From NCBI RefSeq assembly GCF_039555335.1, contig NC_092639.1, positions 33,202,353 through 33,266,352 of the forward strand: a DNA stretch of 64,000 bases. Reading direction: 5' to 3'. The notes beneath the pieces are model-generated. The model was not told where the DNA came from. It saw nothing but the letters and a program-made list of their open reading frames with translations, and ran no database searches. The position numbers and the translations under genes were made by a program. Positions 39,872-52,660 of this stretch are shown here, piece by piece (position 1 is the first letter of the stretch; every line of letters starts with the position of its first letter). The DNA comes from Amphiura filiformis (taxonomy: Eukaryota > Echinodermata > Ophiuroidea > Amphilepidida > Amphiuridae).

Positions 39872-41400
39872 GTTTGATTCCCACAAGAGAGACACGTATA
39901 CAATACTGGCTCCGTGGTACAGTTTAACTTACACACACACGTGTCACAGACAGATCCACCATCCCCACACTCCATATCCCCTACACCCCACCCACCCCAC
40001 ACACTCACCCCTGCACCAAACATCTTAAGCGGTGCTGCATTAATTGACGTGTGTATACAAGCTTAAAGCAAATTTGATAGCAAAGTGCTCTTTCCTTTGT
40101 CCGGAAATCCTTACAAAAATGTACTCTTTATGGCAAATCGAACATGCACCAAACATCTTTCAATGTGTGGCTTTAATTGAAATTTAATTGAAAGTGTTCT
40201 TTCTTGTCTCCTGAGATCCTTCCCTGACACACCCACACGCTTACCCCACAAACCCCTACACACCCACCCCAACACACCCACCCCTACACACAATGGCAAT
40301 TTCTGAAGTGTCATATATTCTTAGAATACGAAAACAAATCAGTCGTCAGTATAGTTCCTTTCCAAGACGGTTCGAGCTTATTCTTCAAAAGACAAAAATC
40401 AATCGTTGTGAACATGAGATTTGAAATATTGTTAATTTACCGCTCGGTAACGCAGTCCCAGTGATCGCTCACCTCGAGAAAAAAGTTCTTTTCTCGGAGT
40501 GATCGGGGTCACTGAGGTTCAGAGGATGATTTAAGGAAGCCCCATCATGCACTGTAAAAGTGTTATCACTAGAGTTTCAACTGCCACTTTACTTTTCAAA
40601 TCCCATTGAGCTCTGTGCAAAAGATGTTGTTTTAGAATTGCCCGTGTGTCATTATTACTTGGTCGATTTCAGATCTAAAGTGATGTATGCATGAAGGATA
40701 ATTCACACCTTCTGTAGATAACATAAAATGTGAAATCGACCAACTTTTTGAAGGTGTTTTTATTGTAAATATATCTGTCCAAATTCAAATTAAACCATGC
40801 ACGTGTGTATGCAGTGGGCGGGCAGTGGTGTCATGTTCACTCACACAGCTGTGCTAACCGCAAGACTTGCTGGGAAGTGCTTAAATCATCCTCTGACTGA
40901 GGTTTAACAGTTCTCGGGGTTTTGTGTGTCTCGTAGTTTAGCGTGTAAAAAAGAGGCTAGTATACTGACCTTTAATAGTTGGTTACATAAACTATACACC
41001 CCCATTTTTTTAAACCAAACGTGTAGCGGAAATCGAGGATGTTCTAGATTCGAATATTATGATCAGGAAGTATCAGTACTATTTCTGTTCAAAAACAGGA
41101 CAATGACAGGTGAATGGAAATATGAAGAAGGATGTTATCAACCGACATGACCAAGATTTATTAATGAAAATACGCAATATATTATAGCGCTCACCTCTCA
41201 GCGCTTGCTTGCGGCGGGTGGAAAGGGTTCATGACGATTGACATAGTAATCTTTCTTCGAATCTAATTCAGATCTAGAGCAACAGCTTAATTTAACGCGT
41301 TATCTGCATCATTGGAAAATAAAATTGCCTGTCAACAAAATATTGCTACCCGTGTTATCCTTTCAGTGTAATGGATTGTAATGAAATTGCCACAACCTTG
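39872..41400 (+). repeat. Segmental duplication: end of copy B and copy C
   Basis: 39872-39955 continues copy B. From ~39960 a satellite unit (to ~40180), ACGAAAACAAATCAGTC (~40328), and GATGTTATCAACCGACATGA (41131) repeat the order of copy A, so this is a third diverged copy. No GPCR follows it. Confidence 0.65.
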
Positions 41401-41672
41401 GCGAAAAAGGTTGCCACACCTGAGCGTTAATTGACCAACATCCTTCCCCGCTCCCCTATTGCAATGTTGATTTGGACAAAATCGTCATCATTTCTACATT
41501 CTCCCAACATTGGAAAATGGGGGTGGGGAAGGGCAAGTGTAATCTGAATGTGCATTTGCAACTATTATACAAAAAATAATACGGAACTATCACATATTTA
41601 GCTTCGATTGCGTGCTTTTAACACCAGAACGTGCTGGTGTGGCAACGAATTTCCGCCAGAGTTGCAGTCACA
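41393..41672. mobile_element. Foldback element
   Basis: GGTTGCCACACC near 41409 pairs with GGTGTGGCAACG near 41636. Outer CTTGGCGAAA faces TTTCCGCCAGAG. Confidence 0.5.
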
Positions 41673-41869
41673 ACTATTAAAAAGACGGTATTTGGTTGGT
41701 TTTGCTATGTAGATAGGCACCCTCACACAACCCCCGCGATTTGACTCCGATATCTTTGTTTTGGCATGCAATCAGCCGGGTTTAAAGTTGGCTAAAAATG
41801 GTTTCAAATGAATTTTTTTCCTGAATTACTTGCAATAAACAGACATCACTGCTTCCAAAGATAATGACC

Positions 41870-42005
41870 CATAATTTGCCATAAAATTTTTATTATATCG
41901 CGAATTTAAATAAATTATTTGATATCAGAAGGACATTATTTGGTGTGTCTGACGTGCTCTCAGATCCCACAAAAAAACATGTGAAAACGTCGCTATCAGA
42001 GCCCT
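41870..42005. repeat. Half copy of the GAGAGCACATCAGA foldback family
   Basis: It matches the right arm of 7090-7495 (TTTGCCATAAAATTTTTATT, TGTCTGACGTGCTCTCAGAT). No left arm is present. Confidence 0.55.
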
Positions 42006-42009
42006 TAAT

Positions 42010-43765
42010 GTAGTGGTCGTTTAAACTACCGAAACATTCCGGAAGCAAATGCAAAAGAAATAAGGGTCAAATCACTCGACGAGTGTGACCAGATAACTGA
42101 CCATTTTTAAAAACCTTTTTTAGCGAACTTCAAAAACCGCATGTGAACATTCTAGCTATTTACAAAATAAATCGTTTTATTAGTTTTAGTCGAATGTCGG
42201 GTTATTATAAAGATCGAAGCAACATTAATCTTTTAAAACTGTTGTCAAAATGTTGCGCTATTTAACTAGGCCTCTAATATTTTGCAGCATGCTTTTGAAC
42301 GTTATTAAAACCATTCAACCCTTTATCATGTTTATATAACTCGTCATTTACCGTTTCTAACCTTTTGCGAATGTTTTCAAAAACACGTGGCGTTTGCTGG
42401 GACAGAGCAGGTTATATGAATGATCCCTTGTTTTTAAAGCATATTATTTGCGCCATTTCTGATCAAAGCAAACCGTGAAATTACATACCTCTTAAATCGA
42501 AGTAAATGAATTTGTACGTCTCTGCCACTGCATAAATAAAATACAGAAATAGTCAATCTATAAGTTATAAACATAAGCGTGAAGGTCATGATAGTTGGTG
42601 TTTTGTTTGTCTTTTCCTCTTAACTATATAGGCTACATTAATATCCGATTCCTTAACCATCTGTCTAGAATTTGTTATACGAGCATATAATACTTACTCT
42701 TTATATTGAAATCTCCAAAATTATTGCGAGACAATATCCAATTTCCCTACGTTAACGTTTCATGTGTCGTATCCGACATCCAACGAGATAAAGAAATTAT
42801 TATATTGTAATATCAGCAGTTTGAGCTAGAAAAATAACCTTTGCACCATTTATTCAGCAACTTGATAACAATCATGATATTAAAGCCTGCTAGTGGTTTA
42901 TATATACCTACAATGTAGGCTATACATTCAAATTTTGTCATGTTTGTAGTATACTAGTACATTAGTCATCGTGACTTGCAAAATGCTCTGCACTGCACAC
43001 AACAAAATAGCTGGTAAGGGAGTGTTCAGAAATACTTTGGTGGGGGGGGGCTGGAAAAAAATTTGCGTGTAAAATCGTTACCCCCTCCCCCTCTTCGTGA
43101 ACCCAAAACTTTTTGACTCCCCCTTAATGACCCAAAACCATTTTTGACCCCCCCATATTAGGTACAAAACTATTTTTGACCCCTCCCGTACCATTCTCAT
43201 CAAAGGACAGAATTTTATGGGGGTCGGGACGAGTACAATTTGTTCTGGTTTTACTGGGACTTCAATTTTAGACTATTTTAGTCCCAAATGAAATGTTTTG
43301 CTATTTGATGAGCCAGTTCGCGCGAAGCACAAAATTTTGCAAATTTGCCCTATTTGGGCCCTGAACACGGATCTTTTCGACGTGCTAAAAAGAAGATGCA
43401 CGGGACACTTGCTTTATTTTTTCTTCTATTAAGATTTTTAGGGGGGAAATTAGGGAGGGGCATATACTTATTTCTCGACCCCCCCGACAAAATGGTCTAG
43501 CACGGCCCTGTCTGCACCCAACTAATTTCTGTAATGTTGCTATCTTCAGTAGATAGCACTATATCTGTGGTGCATTCATAGCATGAGATGTTGTATGTGA
43601 GCACTAGAAATATGACCGTTACGTACCCTAGCTTACCGGACATGAAAGGCCATTCGAACCCTTAGGTGTGAAAATCTATGGACCTTCATCAATTTCGACG
43701 GGCTTAAATTTCTTAAATATTTACTTTATTTTGTTACATCTTAAAAAGTGTACCTTTATTTTCTT
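42010..43765. other. Intergenic, no gene seen
   Basis: AT-rich. At 43020-43210 there is a C-rich stretch with repeated ACCCAAAACTTTTTGAC-like units, and a related G-rich one near 43440-43490. Nothing else was seen. Confidence 0.4.
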
Positions 43766-43766
43766 A

Positions 43767-44029
43767 CGGTATATTGTCAGCTTGCTACGTTAATTGCCTA
43801 AGTCAGTTTTTGTAATTTTGAGAACAAAGTACAAAATATGGTTCAAGCATGCATTTAAACATATTTATTCACCTTTGTACAAGAACAAATGATAATGATA
43901 CAAATGAAAGGGAATAATCCGAAATAATTAGGGTGATTACGTAACTGATGCATGCTTGAACCACATTTGTTCTCAAATTTACCAAAAAATGGCTTAGGCA
44001 AATAGCCTAGCAGGCTGGCGATATGCTGT
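43767..44029. mobile_element. Foldback element, second copy of the 6385 family
   Basis: The ends GGTATATTGTCAGCTTGCTA and AGCAGGCTGGCGATATGCTG pair. TATGGTTCAAGCATGC faces GCATGCTTGAACCACA. Confidence 0.6.
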
Positions 44030-44384
44030 TTCACCATAGTAAATAGAATCTCAAAATAAATGATGTAGCAATAATGTTACTTAATTTACAAGATCGACCT
44101 TGATAAGTTAGCATATTTATTATAAGATTAAAATCAAACTGAAATGAGTAAATTGAGCACCAAATCAGTTCCACTGTATCTTATCTTTATTATTATAACG
44201 CATTGCTGACTGAAATTGATAATTCAGAGATATGAAAAAAGCTATGTCATTAGATTTTGCACTTAAGTTTTGGGGTCAATGCCACTTAATTCGCATTTTT
44301 AGTGGGAAAATGGGTAATTTCAAACACGATTTTCTCATAGAACTCTCACAGGGAAAAGACGTTTTATTGTTGAATCCCCAAGGT

Positions 44385-44650
44385 TTGTATGCACAACAGA
44401 GTTAGACTGAGGCTAAAGTTAGACCTGGTCTAAGTGGAATTTACTTCTGTCAGAAATGGGTATTTAATCACATTTTCTTCATAAAATGACAAGCAAATTT
44501 GAAAGATTCAAGTGTAAAGTTCAACAAAAAAACAAAATAATTCATCTTGGAACACAGGAATCTATATTTCTTGGTGAAACTAAATTCAACTAATTAGACC
44601 TGGTCTAACTTTAGACCAGGTCTATCCCTTTTGTGCATACGGACCCAAAT
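44385..44650. mobile_element. Foldback element
   Basis: GTATGCACAACAGAGTTAGA faces CTTTTGTGCATACGG. GTTAGACCTGGTCTAA faces TTAGACCTGGTCTAAC. Non-coding. Confidence 0.6.
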
Positions 44651-44654
44651 GACC

Positions 44655-47200
44655 AACATTTCAACATATGATGTGATGACCTGAACCTTTTTTGTTTTGT
44701 TTTAAACCACTGTGTTTTAAACCACTGAAGTGTCTAGACTACAATTTTACAGTACATCCTCCCTTTTTGGGACACAGGTTGGATGGGGAAATTTACAGCG
44801 AGAAACTGGGGAAATGCTCCATACTACTCCTACCCAATTGAAGTAACATAGTTTTTTAATTAATGTTATTTGAATATCAAAACACCTTGTTGGAAATTTG
44901 CCATCCCTCATTTAATGTTGGCACTAATTCATTTTGTTAGCTGGTATCACCCATCAAGAATCTTAATTGAGTAAGTTATGCCCTTCCATAAAACCCTGAC
45001 CCTACCTTCCAAGTGACCACTCTGTCCAGAGAAAGAGGCAGGTATCACAGTTTTCGGATGAGAGCGGTTCTCATTCTGAACTTGTAATCATTGTGAGATG
45101 AGTTGATATTGAAGTATGAATTTCAAAAAGGGGGCTATGAAGTAGACTAAATGATTGGCAAATGATAACAACTGACAAAATGTAAATTTATAAGTAGAGA
45201 TGTCATTTGATATTTCTAGTGCAATTTGGATAACATAATTATATGATTGCCTAAACAGACAGAACACTTACCGTACGCATAGCAGAGGTTCCAATCCCTT
45301 CAGTATAATGATTTTATTGGTCTCAGTGATAATGATTGATGTTCAAATGTCTTCACACAAAAATAGAACACAAATACTGATGTTTATTTTCTTATGTTCA
45401 TTTGTCTTCATAAAAGCTTTTATTATACTTTCACATTTCAATAACCATTACATATACATTTATGATTGGTCATACTAGATATTCACAAAGCTTGACAAAC
45501 ATCTTAAAAATCATATAATGTAATGCACCATGCTCATATATTGTAGGAGATTGCACTCTAATTACAGATTCAATAGGATCTACATGTACCAGTTACAAAA
45601 TACATTGTACAAAAATTGACACATGTCATTAAGATTTTTCAGAACATTTTTAGATCATAAGTTGACACAATCTGGTCCATTGGGGCCAAAGGAGGCATTT
45701 TGACAATTTAGTTACTATATATATATTAAATCATTAGGCTATCATACATTGTAAACACCAAAGGTCTAGTACTTGGTTCTAAATGTATTTTATTGCTTTT
45801 TACCTCCATATATTTGCCTTTATCTCTATTTCAAATATGCCGCCTTTGGTCCCCATGGACCAAATTGTGTCACATATTCTTATTTCTTAATATTTTACAT
45901 ACCAAGTAACAGAGCTAAAAATACTGTTTTTTATTACAAAATCTATAGGGTGTCTCAAAAACAGGGGGCCCAACAAATCAAGAAGCGGCATATACAAAGG
46001 AGGCCTTTAAATTAGAGCATGTATCTTAAGTGTCAGACCAATTAAGTTGCAGTTTTCAGAATCAGTAGTCAAAATGCGGCATGCACATGGCTATAAGATA
46101 CACCGCACAAGGTAAAGTGGTTCTTAAGAAATCAACAACTCATGTAGTGAAGCCTACTTTTATCAGGACACCCTGTATAATGAACAGATTTGTGGTGTGA
46201 TCAAGCAAAAGCAGTCTGAAGTTGGGCATATTCAATTCAGTTTTTTTACATGATTGTATAAAGTATTTTCAAAGCTATATTTTGCAGAAACTCCAAATTG
46301 AACATTTAGTTCCAAAGACATGAACAAAATGCAACAAAAGAAATTATTGTCTATGTTCGGTTATCTGAAAATTAATATATCCGACTTCTGACTGATTTTG
46401 CTTGATCGCATCTCATTTGACAAAATTAGACGGGCTATTATGAGTAGATTTTATGAAAAATAGCCCCTGTGTGTACTTTTTGCCCTTGCCAAATATTTTT
46501 ACCAGGGCTATTTTGTTGAATTAGGGGGCAATAATTGTCCTTAGCCCACATGTATTTTGAGTCTTGCCAAGTAGCATCCTCTGAATATTACATACCATTC
46601 AATAAAACCCAGGGACTGCCTTTTGAGGAGAGTGAGAGCAATTGTCCTCTACTGCTCTCCTTAAATCTGATATAGGAGAGTGATGTTTAGCTCTCCTTAG
46701 TTGACCATTCTCTCCTTATGTTCTATAGTAAATGCTCTAAATTGCTCTCCTTGAAGGCTCCAGAAGAGCTATTTATTGCTCTTCTGCAAATTTCAAAACA
46801 CAGTCCCTGAAAACCCAACGTGGGAAGAATAGTGTGACAACTGCTGAAGCAATATTCACATGAATATTTTACAAAACAGAAAAACAATTCTTTCTGAGGG
46901 AACAAACCAAAGGTTGGATAAAGTTCTTTTGTTAGGGGTGAGGTAACCCCATTTGAAATCTACAAATTAAGATTAAGACCATCGACTCTAAAACATGACG
47001 ACGGGCAGGATACAAAACAAAGAAAAATCGGGGGACCGGCTGGCACAGCAACGACGTGCAGGGAAATTCCATGCCTCTAAGCACTGGAAAAGTAAGAAGC
47101 CAGGAGTCAGGTCTAAATTTGCTAAGAAGATCCTCACTGACCAGAGTGACCAATAGTGATAATCCCACCTGATGAAGTTGAAGTAGAATTCCAGGAACGA
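44655..47200. other. Intergenic, apart from one foldback
   Basis: No gene recognised. CTCTCCTTA-type short repeats occur around 46630-46750. The 46990-47200 stretch may be the decayed start of the LINE fragment that follows. Confidence 0.4.
45663..45872. mobile_element. Foldback element
   Basis: The ends TTGACACAATCTGGTCCATT and ATGGACCAAATTGTGTCA pair, as do GGCCAAAGGAGGCAT and GCCGCCTTTGGTCC. Confidence 0.65.
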
Positions 47201-47222
47201 CCCGGGACTTCCGCCACCCCTA

Positions 47223-47740
47223 ATGACAGTGGCAGAAAACTCTGGCATGCCGGTGCTAATCTCCACTGAGGAAATTAAGGAGGCTATGGTTCACGCCGGC
47301 AAAGGCAAAGCTCCCGGGCCAGATGGGATATCACTGGAAGCGCTCAAGAAAGACCCTATATCACTCTCTGTACGGTCGGTACTATTCAATTGTTGGCTGA
47401 GGATTGCAGAGGCTCCTGCAGAATTTAACCATGTCCGCACGACTCTCATACCAAAGAAGGGAGATCTAAAGCAAGATTGGCAACTAGAGACCGCTGACAA
47501 CCGGCTCCGTCAATAGGTTATTCTGTATAATCCTTGCAAGGCGCTTGGACAGGGCTATTGTCCTAAACCCGAAGCAGAGACATGGGAAGATATATTTCTA
47601 AGGCAAAATAAAATGCAACGCGGTGGCATACCAGGAACTGACAGAGGCCATCTTGGCAGTGTTTTCTTCAGTCAGAAGCCACCATAGCACAGCTAATTCC
47701 TTGAAGAACAAAATCAAGTATCTGCGGGAGTGAATTTATA
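47223..47740 (+). pseudogene. R2/NeSL-like LINE reverse transcriptase fragment
   Basis: The first RT block reads GKGKAPGPDGISLEALK, then TTLIPKKGDL. After a stop and frameshift near 47516 it continues RLFCIILARRLDRAI and LNPKQRHGK. The RT is broken and no catalytic box follows. Confidence 0.7.
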
Positions 47741-48099
47741 AGGTAGATAAATTAAACACATCAGGAAAAGGATGGGACAACATGTCCACAGTTGCAGTCA
47801 CAAGAATTCACAGTCACAAGTCACTAAAATTGAACATTGACAGTGGCTACATACAAGCAAAGATTAAAATTATTCATATTCTGTATGCCTTGCATCAATT
47901 TTCAAATCTGGAAATCTGATATTCTGGCACAGAAATTCAAATTATGAGAAGATCATCCACAACAGACAATAAAACCAGTAAACAATACTATTGTTAACTT
48001 CATTGTGTAACAAGACAAATTTATTTATTTTATTTTATTTTTCTTCAATTTACAGTGCAGAATCACCGACAGTGAGCTGAAAGGATGCGACTGGAGCAA

Positions 48100-48317
48100 C
48101 ATATGTGACCCCTCAGCACAACTGAGCCCGGATGTCGCCAGTGCCACTATTGAGATATGCTCCATTGAACTTAACAATAAACAATAGGAAACAAAGGATT
48201 TATTAACTGTTTTATTGATTTTTCACTACTTAAATGTCAAGTACTATAGACATGATATATATCTCAAAAATGATGATTGGCGACTTCCGGGCTCAGTTGT
48301 GCTGAGGGGTCACATAT
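48100..48317. mobile_element. Foldback element
   Basis: ATATGTGACCCCTCAGCACA and TGTGCTGAGGGGTCACATAT are exact complements at the two ends. CTGAGCCCGGATGTCGCCA faces TGGCGACTTCCGGGCTCAG. Confidence 0.8.
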
Positions 48318-48522
48318 CGCTGTGAAGAACTGGACACATACATAGACTATAATGCCATGAAACAGATTCTGATTTGACTTTTAAAAATATAAATTTGTTT
48401 ATTTACCTATCAACAATTGTGCTCCATTTTATCTCTCTGAATTTGTAGACATGTAGGCCTGCTAGTAGGAATCTTCGGTCTACATCAGAGGGTTTTCTGC
48501 AGGAAAGAGTTGCTAAAAACCA

Positions 48523-48828
48523 GTGAGGCTGCAGATCCTGCAATGTCCCTGCTGCAAAGTATGGGATACCGTCCCACCATCAGTAAGATTTGCCAAGAGC
48601 TATTTTAAAAAAGAACTTGACAAATCACCTCTTCCAGGATGCACAAGCGCATCATGTGAGAGGGTGTTCTCTTGCCAGAATCGTATCAAGTCCAAGTTCA
48701 GAAGCAGACTTACACAGGAGAACTTGCAGTCCCTGATGTTGATATCCACTTCCAAAATACCTGTGGGAGATTTTGACTTCCAAAAGGCCACAACAGTGTG
48801 GCACAGTGAGGCTAAGAGGAAGTTGTAA
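48523..48828 (+). pseudogene. hAT transposase C-terminal fragment
   Basis: Carries the hAT dimerisation motif CERVFSCQNRIKSKFRSRL followed by QENLQSLMLIS. The catalytic core and zinc finger are absent upstream. It ends naturally at a TAA. Confidence 0.75.
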
Positions 48829-49025
48829 AGTCATATGAGTATAAATTTGTAAATAGTTTGTAAATTAAGGCAATCAAAAGTCATCCATGCTTACTCACGG
48901 CCATGGTGCAGCAGCGGCAATTGTGAAAATCATATCCAAATGCACACTATGTGGCTTGTTTGTACAAATATCAGAAGGAATTTGCTGTCCTATATTAATA
49001 TAGAGAACACTGTGTCTTTTTGAAT

Positions 49026-49320
49026 ATGGATGATAAGGCTAAGGTCCCTATCGGGGACCCTGACTTTCCGATGGCATCAGTTTCCCGAGGAAGATGCTGA
49101 TCATGACTTTTCCAGGATGTCATTTACCCCATCAGGTGGGAGGGCAAGAAGAATTCCTGAGTACCAAGCAAGAAGGACTCGCACAAATGTGATATCAATC
49201 ACCAGGGCAGCTCCAGAAAAATGGAGCCTGAAGGTGCAAAACTCATATGGGAGCGCTCCGATGCTAAATACGGTGTACAGCACACAACATAAGTGGAAGA
49301 ATCACCATCTCCCAACATAG
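49026..49320 (+). other. Unidentified broken coding relic
   Basis: The frame from 49026 reads MDDKAKVPIGDPDFPM and then stops. Another frame continues DADHDFSRMSFTPSGG. The shift between two protein-like stretches suggests a decayed gene, perhaps element-borne. Family not identified. Confidence 0.35.
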
Positions 49321-49329
49321 TTGGACAGT

Positions 49330-51060
49330 GTAGACTATCATGATTCAGCAGCATTTGAAGGAGCAGTCACTGGCAATACAAGTTTACCACATGTAGCACC
49401 CGGGGGATGTAGCAGTTTTTGTAAGTGTTTCACAAAACATGAAAGAAAGTAGTGTCAGAAATTCTAGAAAGTGTTAGAAGAAAAAAAGGACACAAGTTGA
49501 TGCTGGTAACACCACAAAAAAAAAGTACATGTATGAAACCTGAATGCAAAATACAGTAAATTCGAGAATGAAAATGAGTGTCTCATCTCAAAGAAGAAAT
49601 TAAACTCCTGCAACATTGAATAAGAATATGTTTTAAAAAGTTAGAACAAGCGCCTTTTAAATGAACAGACTAAACAAGATTTTGTTTGTGTGTGACTTAA
49701 TTGTACTGTCATTTATTTGTTATACATTATAGGCATGGGAAGAAGACAGAGGGGGAGATTCAACAGACTCTTTTGAAGCTGAACTGTACATCATCAACTG
49801 CCATGCATTGCATGGCAAAGGGGATGGAAGTCTCTGTTCTGAGCATTGCTATGCTATGCTGGACACACATGAGAAGAAGAATTGGTCAGTTTCCAATCCA
49901 TCCAAATAATAAATTAAATGAATGAAATAGAAATTTACATTTTGGGGTAAATATTTTTGTATTGAGATCAAAAGTTTAATCATTCCATAATATGCAATTC
50001 AATTTTGTTTGCAATTCATAAAAAATAAAATTATGAAATAAGAAAAGGAATGCATCTAGACTTGAATTTTATGTGATAAAGTCAAGCAAAACTATAATCA
50101 TATATGTCATGCAAATTTGCAAAACCAATTTTCAGTTTTTCATTTTAAACATCCTTGCTCATTACAGGTAATAATATGCTGAAAAGTCCCAACACAAGAC
50201 AAACAAATCATTGTCTAAAAAAAAAAATCCATTTTCAGTTTTTCATAACCTTATTCATAATTAATTACAGGCAATGCTGAAAATCCACCTAAAATGTACA
50301 ATGGTAAAAACGATAGAATATAAAACAATTTCAAACACTCTACATTTGTACATTAGGTCACAGCTGAAAATTGATTTTACAATAAAGCTAATACTCATCT
50401 TACTTATAATGTATAATTACTGCAATTACAGGCTATGGTTAGACCACGTGACCAACAACATAGCACAGCATCACGGCAGATGAGCAGCTTATTCATAAAA
50501 GCAGCTTGCACTTTTCCTAATGAGCCTTCCAATAAACATTGCTGAGCAGAACCTCATTAAAGAAATATTGCACCTAATTTAGTATCTTGTAAATGCATGT
50601 TAATTGTATTGCATCATGTTATAAAATGAACAGTGAATGCACCACTAGATATTCATATTACAGGCCATCAAGACTTGCAATTTGACTCTGTATACAATTT
50701 ACAACTGTACCTTTGCAACTTTTTTAGTATTTGTAAAAGTGTACTAAAATAATCATCATATTTCTACCATCATCATGATACACTGTCACTAGTGACTATC
50801 ATCATCATAATTATAAGTACTGTGTCCATAGAACAACTTTTAACTTTTAACAAACCCAACATTGGAGTTGATAAGCTAACAGGTCAAAAGCATTATGAAT
50901 GCTAAAAAGCCAATCTCTGTCTACTGCAACTGCCTTGGAAGGCAAATTCCAAAAGTAGCCAACAAGAGTCAAGACAATATGATATTCCAAACTGTTCTGA
51001 GCTTCAGAATATTAAGGCTTGTATCCTTACATGCCATATTAGACCATTGGACATCTACAG
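49330..51060. other. AT-rich intergenic DNA
   Basis: No gene or element recognised; only short open frames. Confidence 0.4.
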
Positions 51061-51179
51061 AGTACAGCATCAGGTAGGAGAGTAACATGCAGATTGTGAG
51101 AAATGAGACATCGCAAAGATGCCACAGTAAACATCTGTTTATTAACAGCTTCTTTTCTCCAGTCATTTTTTTCTCCTTC

Positions 51180-52130
51180 ATTATACACGACATATGTATC
51201 TTTACCTTTCAACAATATGAAAGCTATCGATATGATGGAAATGATTTCAGAAGATCTATCAAGACAAGTAAAACCTTTTTGGAAAATATGTCTAGATCTG
51301 TCAGGATAAATTGTAGGTGATTTTGAGGATCTATCTCAAACTCAGCATACACTATTTTACCCTGAAGAAAATACAAGTTCCAGCAAAGAATTTATTTTCC
51401 TCTTTTGGAAAAACGCTACGAGAGCTACCGTTACGACGGGAATTATTCAGAAGATTTGTCAGAATAAATCACAAGTGATTTATAAGATTAGATATGAGTG
51501 TTATCGGTTTGATGGGGATTAGCATGAAGATCTGTCAGGATAAATTGCACATGATTTAGAGGATCTATCTCAAACTCAGCATACACTATTTTACCCTGAA
51601 GAAAATACAAGTCCCAGCAAAGAATTTATTTTCCTCTTTTGTAAAATAAACGCTACGAGAGCTACCGTTACGACGGGGATTATTCAGAAGATTTGTCAGA
51701 ATAAATCATAAATCACAAGTGATCTATAAGATCAGATAGCAATCTACCACAAACTCATCAACACAAATGAATATTTTTCCTTTTAATTGAAAATGAACGC
51801 TATGAGAGTTATCGGTTTGATGGGGATTAGCATGAAGATGATCCTGTCAGGATAAATTGCAGATGACTTTGAGGATCTATTTCAAACAATATAGACTATT
51901 TTTCCATGAAGAAAATACAAGTTCCAGCAAAGAATTTAATTTCCTCTTTTGTAAAATAAACGCTACGAGAGCTACCGTTATGATGGGGATTATTCGGGAG
52001 ATTCGTCAAAATAAGTCACATGTGATTTGAAGATCAGATAACAATCTACCACAAACTCAACACAAATAAATATTTTTCTTTCTAATGGGAAATGAACGCT
52101 ATGAGAGTTTCGATTTGAACCCTTGCCCCC
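51180..52130. repeat. Degenerate satellite with GAAGATCTGTCAGGATAAAT motif
   Basis: At least five diverged units share AACGCTACGAGAGCTACCGT, GATGGGGATTA and GAAGATCTGTCAGGATAAAT, at spacings of roughly 160-260. Two related units recur at 53415-53590. Confidence 0.65.
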
Positions 52131-52299
52131 TGCTCTGCTATGTCAGGAATCCAGTCACTGTGTCCGGAAAGTGATACATTTCTTGACTTAGCATCCATGG
52201 AGAACTTTTGAAAGATATTTGAAGCAAACATAAAGGATTTGAGTCACAAGGTTCCTCAGGCAAAACGTCTCATAGAGCGCAAATTCATGAACTCCAGAG

Positions 52300-52500
52300 A
52301 AGAATCACCAAAAACCCTTGCAGTTTAATTCCTTTTTAGATCCATACCAAAAAGTATTCAGTGCACTATTTCTTCTCTGCAAAATTGCTGCCACTGCAGC
52401 ATGTGAACGTAGTTTCTCAACTTTGAAGTTAACCAAAATGTACTTGTACACATTCCAAGCAGATGCAGATCCCAAGACTCTGCAGACACCCCCACCCCAG
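52300..52500 (+). pseudogene. Second hAT transposase fragment
   Basis: CKIAATAACERSFSTLKLTK is the hAT dimerisation motif of a different subfamily from the copy at 48.6 kb. Only this C-terminal scrap is left; it runs into unrelated sequence at about 52450. Confidence 0.65.
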
Positions 52501-52660
52501 TGTCGCCCAGTGCGACGAGGGTGTTGACATGCTTACAAAGCCAAACAGCATGAACGATGCCTGCCCCCCTCAGTTATTATGTTTAACAATCTGTCCGGAT
52601 AACTATATCAATCTATCACAAGCCCAACACAGATAACTGCTCCTTATTGAAAATACTTAT

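Noticed and set aside
47223..47516. A host gene
   Set aside because: KAPGPDGI and TTLIPKKGD are the first blocks of non-LTR reverse transcriptases; it is a broken LINE.
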